NCBI RefSeq assembly: GCF_017874545.1
Contig: NZ_JAGGLT010000018.1
Location: 1-64,000, forward strand
From: Thermoanaerobacterium butyriciformans
Lineage (GTDB): Bacteria > Bacillota > Thermoanaerobacteria > Thermoanaerobacterales > Thermoanaerobacteraceae
DNA length: 64,000 bases
Direction: 5' to 3'
How positions within the stretch are numbered: the stretch's first letter is position 1; every line of letters begins with the position of its first letter. Made by a program: the position numbers and the translations under genes. Of this stretch, positions 63,104 through 64,000 are shown piece by piece. The notes below the pieces were generated by a model, which saw only the letters and a list, made by a program, of their open reading frames with translations, did no database searches and was not told the DNA's origin.

Positions 63104-63940
63104 ATGAAAAATAATTTCAGTATTATTTTCAAGTCAAGTAAATTTAGGCTAGGATTTATAATTTTTGCTTTATTGTTATTGAGTGTGATTATTTTTCCAA
63201 TTGTGAATAAGGAAGATCCTTTAAAAATGAATTATACAATGTTTCAAAACCCTGGCCCTAATTTACCACTAGGTGCTGACAATTTCGGGAGAAATGAATT
63301 AGTAGAATTAATAGCTGGTGGCAAGACATCGCTAATTATAGGAATCTTGGCTGGAGGAATTGCCACGGGTGTAGGGCTTATTCTGGGACTTTTTGGTGGA
63401 TATATAGGTGGTTTAGTTGATGATGTACTGTCATCAATTACAAATATATTTCTCGTCATACCATCATTTATTATATTGGTATTAATATCTGTCAGTATTA
63501 GTTCCAGATCGTATTTAACTACCGCCCTAGTAATTGGTTTCACTAGCTGGCCTTGGACTGCAAGAGCTGTCAGGGCACAAACGATATCATTGCGGAATCG
63601 TGATCATGTAAACCTCGCAAAAGTTTCAGGCTATAGTATACCAAAGATTATTGCAACTGAAATATTGCCATATATAGCATCATATGTTGGTATGGCATTT
63701 ATACTTCAAGTTGCATCAGGAATTCTTTCAGAAGCGACTATATCAATGTTGGGGCTTGGTCCGCAAAATACTGTGACACTCGGGCTTATGTTAAACTGGG
63801 CTACAATGTATGAAGCACATATGAGTGGTGCATGGTGGGCTTTTGTACCGCCTGTTTTAATGATTGCGCTGATTACTTTTTCGCTAAATTTGATGAACAC
63901 AGGTCTTGATCAGATTTTCAATCCACAAATAAGGAGTTAA
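63104..63940 (+). CDS. ABC transporter permease, DppC/OppC type
   Basis: A 278-residue permease, with the OppC hallmark '[20 protein letters not shown]' near residue 50, then '[20 protein letters not shown]' (EAA loop) and '[10 protein letters not shown]'. About six helices. ATG 63104, with AGGAGTGATGAG upstream. Third gene of the importer. Confidence 0.95.
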   Translation: MKNNFSIIFKSSKFRLGFIIFALLLLSVIIFPIVNKEDPLKMNYTMFQNPGPNLPLGADNFGRNELVELIAGGKTSLIIGILAGGIATGVGLILGLFGGYIGGLVDDVLSSITNIFLVIPSFIILVLISVSISSRSYLTTALVIGFTSWPWTARAVRAQTISLRNRDHVNLAKVSGYSIPKIIATEILPYIASYVGMAFILQVASGILSEATISMLGLGPQNTVTLGLMLNWATMYEAHMSGAWWAFVPPVLMIALITFSLNLMNTGLDQIFNPQIRS

Positions 63941-63945
63941 TAATT

Positions 63946-64000
63946 ATGGCTGAAAAATTATTAGAAGTTAAAAATTTAAAAAGCGTCTATAAGACAAGAT
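63946..64000 (+). CDS. ABC transporter ATPase, OppD type (partial)
   Basis: ATG 63946 follows AAGGAGT, and the 18 visible residues ('AEKLLEVKNLKSVYKTR') match the start of OppD/DppD ATPases. The window ends before the Walker A motif. Gene order confirms it as the importer's ATPase. Confidence 0.85.
   Translation, partial: MAEKLLEVKNLKSVYKTR

Noticed and set aside
1-64000. tRNA, rRNA or CRISPR
   Set aside because: No tRNA-like cloverleaf, rRNA segment or spaced direct repeats were seen in the intergenic stretches; a dedicated scan was not possible.

Overview
The window looks like chromosome of a low-GC, anaerobic, spore-forming, thermophile-type Firmicute, most likely Thermoanaerobacterium or a close relative. 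Support: AT-rich DNA with many GTG and TTG starts behind strong Shine-Dalgarno sites, spore genes (SspI, BofA), a flavodiiron oxygen-defence protein, a clostridial-type single-chain PurL, an AmmeMemoRadiSam locus and iron-containing alcohol dehydrogenase. The genus is inference from gene content. No rRNA, tRNA or CRISPR array was seen.

Layout. 0.1-9 kb: housekeeping and unknown genes (DUF1002 exported protein, M48 membrane protease, B12/radical SAM protein, GDPD, macro-domain hydrolase, UppP), a bofA-sspI sporulation pair and an unassigned permease. 9.2-16.2 kb: a tightly packed block of flavodiiron protein, UbiD decarboxylase, UbiA prenyltransferase, UbiX flavin prenyltransferase, a complete NMT1-type ABC importer and a small unknown protein. 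UbiX makes the prenyl-FMN that UbiD needs, so this is a coherent but unassigned pathway. 16.5-22.2 kb: zwf, cyclase-family hydrolase, small protein, PepF and the two subunits of iron-sulfur L-serine dehydratase. 22.4-31.4 kb: aromatic amino acid genes (aroB, then pheA-aroF-tyrA-aroA), an acyl-CoA-ligase-like gene and a two-component system. 31.4-33.5 kb: a zinc-ribbon microprotein, a c-di-AMP (ydaO) riboswitch driving a LysM/SleB cell-wall hydrolase, and on the other strand a Mn2+ (yybP-ykoY) riboswitch driving a GDT1-family exporter. 33.6-38 kb: LysR regulator divergent from an enoate-reductase-like flavoenzyme plus Fe-alcohol dehydrogenase. 38-40.1 kb: four unknown membrane-anchored or lipidated proteins. 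40.2-42.3 kb: ROK regulator with tandem operator dyads and nagB. 42.3-46.5 kb: a thiol-redox set (ccdA, tlpA-like, trxA) with G/C-tract operators, followed by a two-component system and a SHOCT microprotein that share an almost identical promoter-proximal box. 46.5-56.6 kb: Orn/Lys/Arg decarboxylase with leader hairpin, purL, MFS exporter with MerR regulator, and the Memo/AMMECR1 fusion with its radical SAM partner. 56.9-60.2 kb: a variable region with a PadR-DUF2812 module and the decayed control module of an integrative element (ImmR-like repressor, broken ImmA-like peptidase, divergent XRE gene, broken cysteine-rich gene). 60.3-64 kb: family-5 ABC importer (binding lipoprotein, two permeases, start of an ATPase), probably for oligosaccharides or peptides.

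The most interesting parts are the UbiD/UbiA/UbiX/ABC block, the redox region with two shared regulatory signals, and the decayed ICE-like immunity module. Start sites given here were often moved from the longest open frame to the start that fits the ribosome-binding site.
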